DNA of 6,659 nucleotides from Acidobacteriota bacterium (lineage in GTDB: Bacteria; Acidobacteriota; Aminicenantia; UBA2199). How positions within the stretch are numbered: position 1 is the first letter of the stretch; every line of letters begins with the position of its first letter. Made by a program: the position numbers and the translations under genes. The notes beneath the pieces were generated by a model, which was given only the letters and a program-made list of their open reading frames with translations, searched no databases and was not told where the DNA came from. The stretch covers positions 1-6,659 of the forward strand of contig JAKAGC010000222.1 of NCBI GenBank assembly GCA_021817755.1, read 5' to 3'. Of this stretch, positions 6,259-6,659 are shown one piece after another.

Positions 6259-6294
6259 TAAAAAATTCACAGGTATAAAAACCATTTTTGTGAA
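6259..6294 (-). terminator. Possible weak intrinsic terminator of the multiheme cytochrome gene
   Basis: TTCACA (6266-6271) is the exact reverse complement of TGTGAA (6289-6294), with a further GGT/ACC pairing inside (6272-6274 with 6281-6283) separated by a one-sided 5-nt bulge. On the minus strand the stem is followed by an AT-rich tract containing a T-run (complement of the A-run at 6260-6265). It begins about 65 bases after the cytochrome stop. The 6-bp stem is short, so this is tentative. Confidence 0.35.
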
Positions 6295-6359
6295 GTTGTG
6301 TATGAATGAATTAGCTTTGGAGAGCGAGGGCAATCATAAACATACAAGCAATATAGTAT

Positions 6360-6659
6360 TTATTTCTGGGGTTCAAAATATAAATTGTACAGTTTCTGAA
6401 GCTCACCACTTCGTATCATCTGCTTTATTTTTTCAAGAGGTAAGTTCAACCATTGATGCATTGGATCGTTTTTTAATAAATTATCTATATATGAATCGAC
6501 TTCAGCGTTTTTATAGCTCCGTGCTTCTGGTAAAAAATCGAAATAAAAGTGTTTAGCGACCTCATAGAATCCATGCCACCATGTATAATCGGGCCCCATC
6601 ATGGATGCACCATGCCTGGCTCTACGGCCTTCATGATGCCAGATTTCATAATAAGTCCA
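6360..6659 (-). CDS. Multiheme cytochrome c, hydroxylamine-oxidoreductase-like (C-terminal fragment)
   Basis: The frame is open from the window edge to the TAA at 6360-6362 and encodes the last 99 residues of a larger protein; the in-frame ATG at 6602 is internal. The fragment begins with a segment containing WHHEGRRARHGA, then MMGPDYTWWHGFYEV, a combination I recognise from the C-terminal part of octaheme hydroxylamine oxidoreductase-like cytochromes. These are periplasmic redox enzymes of nitrogen-compound metabolism (hydroxylamine, hydrazine or nitrite chemistry), or electron carriers. No CXXCH heme motif is in the visible part, as expected if all hemes lie upstream; the histidines may supply axial ligands. 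The end is a charged helical tail (IDNLLKNDPMHQW to LYFEPQK) without a membrane segment. The direction of catalysis cannot be judged from this fragment. Confidence 0.8.
   Translation of the reverse strand, partial: WTYYEIWHHEGRRARHGASMMGPDYTWWHGFYEVAKHFYFDFLPEARSYKNAEVDSYIDNLLKNDPMHQWLNLPLEKIKQMIRSGELQKLYNLYFEPQK

Larger units (their letters stand above)
5996..6359 (-). other. Gene-free regulatory gap between the cytochrome gene and the secreted cassette
   Basis: This 364-base stretch has no credible gene. Going in the direction of transcription it holds a possible weak terminator for the cytochrome (6259-6294), the cassette promoter with its palindrome (6140-6168), and an inferred leader of about 138 nt containing two adjacent short dyads (6075-6105), then the AAAGGAG site. 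A 100-codon open frame across it starts at TTG, has no ribosome binding site and encodes composition typical of translated AT-rich noncoding DNA, so it is not accepted. Confidence 0.6.

Noticed and set aside
6031..6333. 100-codon minus-strand open frame in the gap between the cytochrome gene and the secreted cassette
   Set aside because: It starts at TTG with no ribosome binding site, covers the promoter and dyads, and encodes a low-information mix typical of translated AT-rich noncoding DNA.
6290..6556. 88-codon plus-strand open frame
   Set aside because: It lies mostly antisense to the cytochrome gene, whose motifs are recognisable, and has no ribosome binding site or domain of its own.

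Overview
All five genes I accept lie on the minus strand, so transcription runs from high to low coordinates. The DNA is AT-rich, with strong GGAGG-type ribosome binding sites and sigma-70-like promoter elements, which points to a bacterium. Best guess: a diderm, environmental, anaerobic or microaerophilic bacterium of the Candidatus Aminicenantes / Acidobacteriota type. This rests on the mosaic secreted protein (LVIVD propeller, SPNGGESW-type beta-sandwich, BACON-like and Ig-like modules), an octaheme-type cytochrome and a small ferritin-like protein. The placement is an inference from general familiarity; no marker gene is present.

Layout from the right end, in transcription order. (1) 6659-6360: C-terminal 99 codons of a hydroxylamine-oxidoreductase-like multiheme cytochrome c, cut by the window edge. 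(2) 6359-5996: a gene-free gap with a possible weak terminator for the cytochrome, a good promoter (TTGACA, 17 bp, TAAACT with an upstream TG) overlapped by an 11-nt palindrome, and an inferred leader of about 138 nt with two short dyads. (3) 5995-5063 and 5039-4578: two genes of secreted proteins, 23 bp apart and apparently one operon. The first has three ChW-like repeats followed by a domain whose Cys and His spacing recalls papain-like/NlpC-like hydrolases. The second is a small exported protein with an SGRTNP motif. A textbook intrinsic terminator (4552-4505) closes this unit. (4) 4368-3898: a stand-alone ferritin-like/rubrerythrin-like protein with its own extended -10 promoter. (5) 3897-3585: a gene-free AT-rich leader with two dyads and a T9 tract before the ribosome binding site. 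(6) 3584-33: a giant 1183-residue secreted mosaic protein.

Three of the five products are predicted to be exported from visible signal peptides, and the cytochrome is expected to be exported from knowledge of its family, so most of the window concerns the cell envelope or exterior. The most interesting part is the two-gene secreted cassette at 4578-5995: a cell-wall-binding-type repeat array joined to an unassigned possible Cys/His enzyme domain, translated together with a small unassigned secreted partner, under a promoter with an operator-like palindrome. No tRNA, rRNA, CRISPR array, insertion sequence or integrase was seen.
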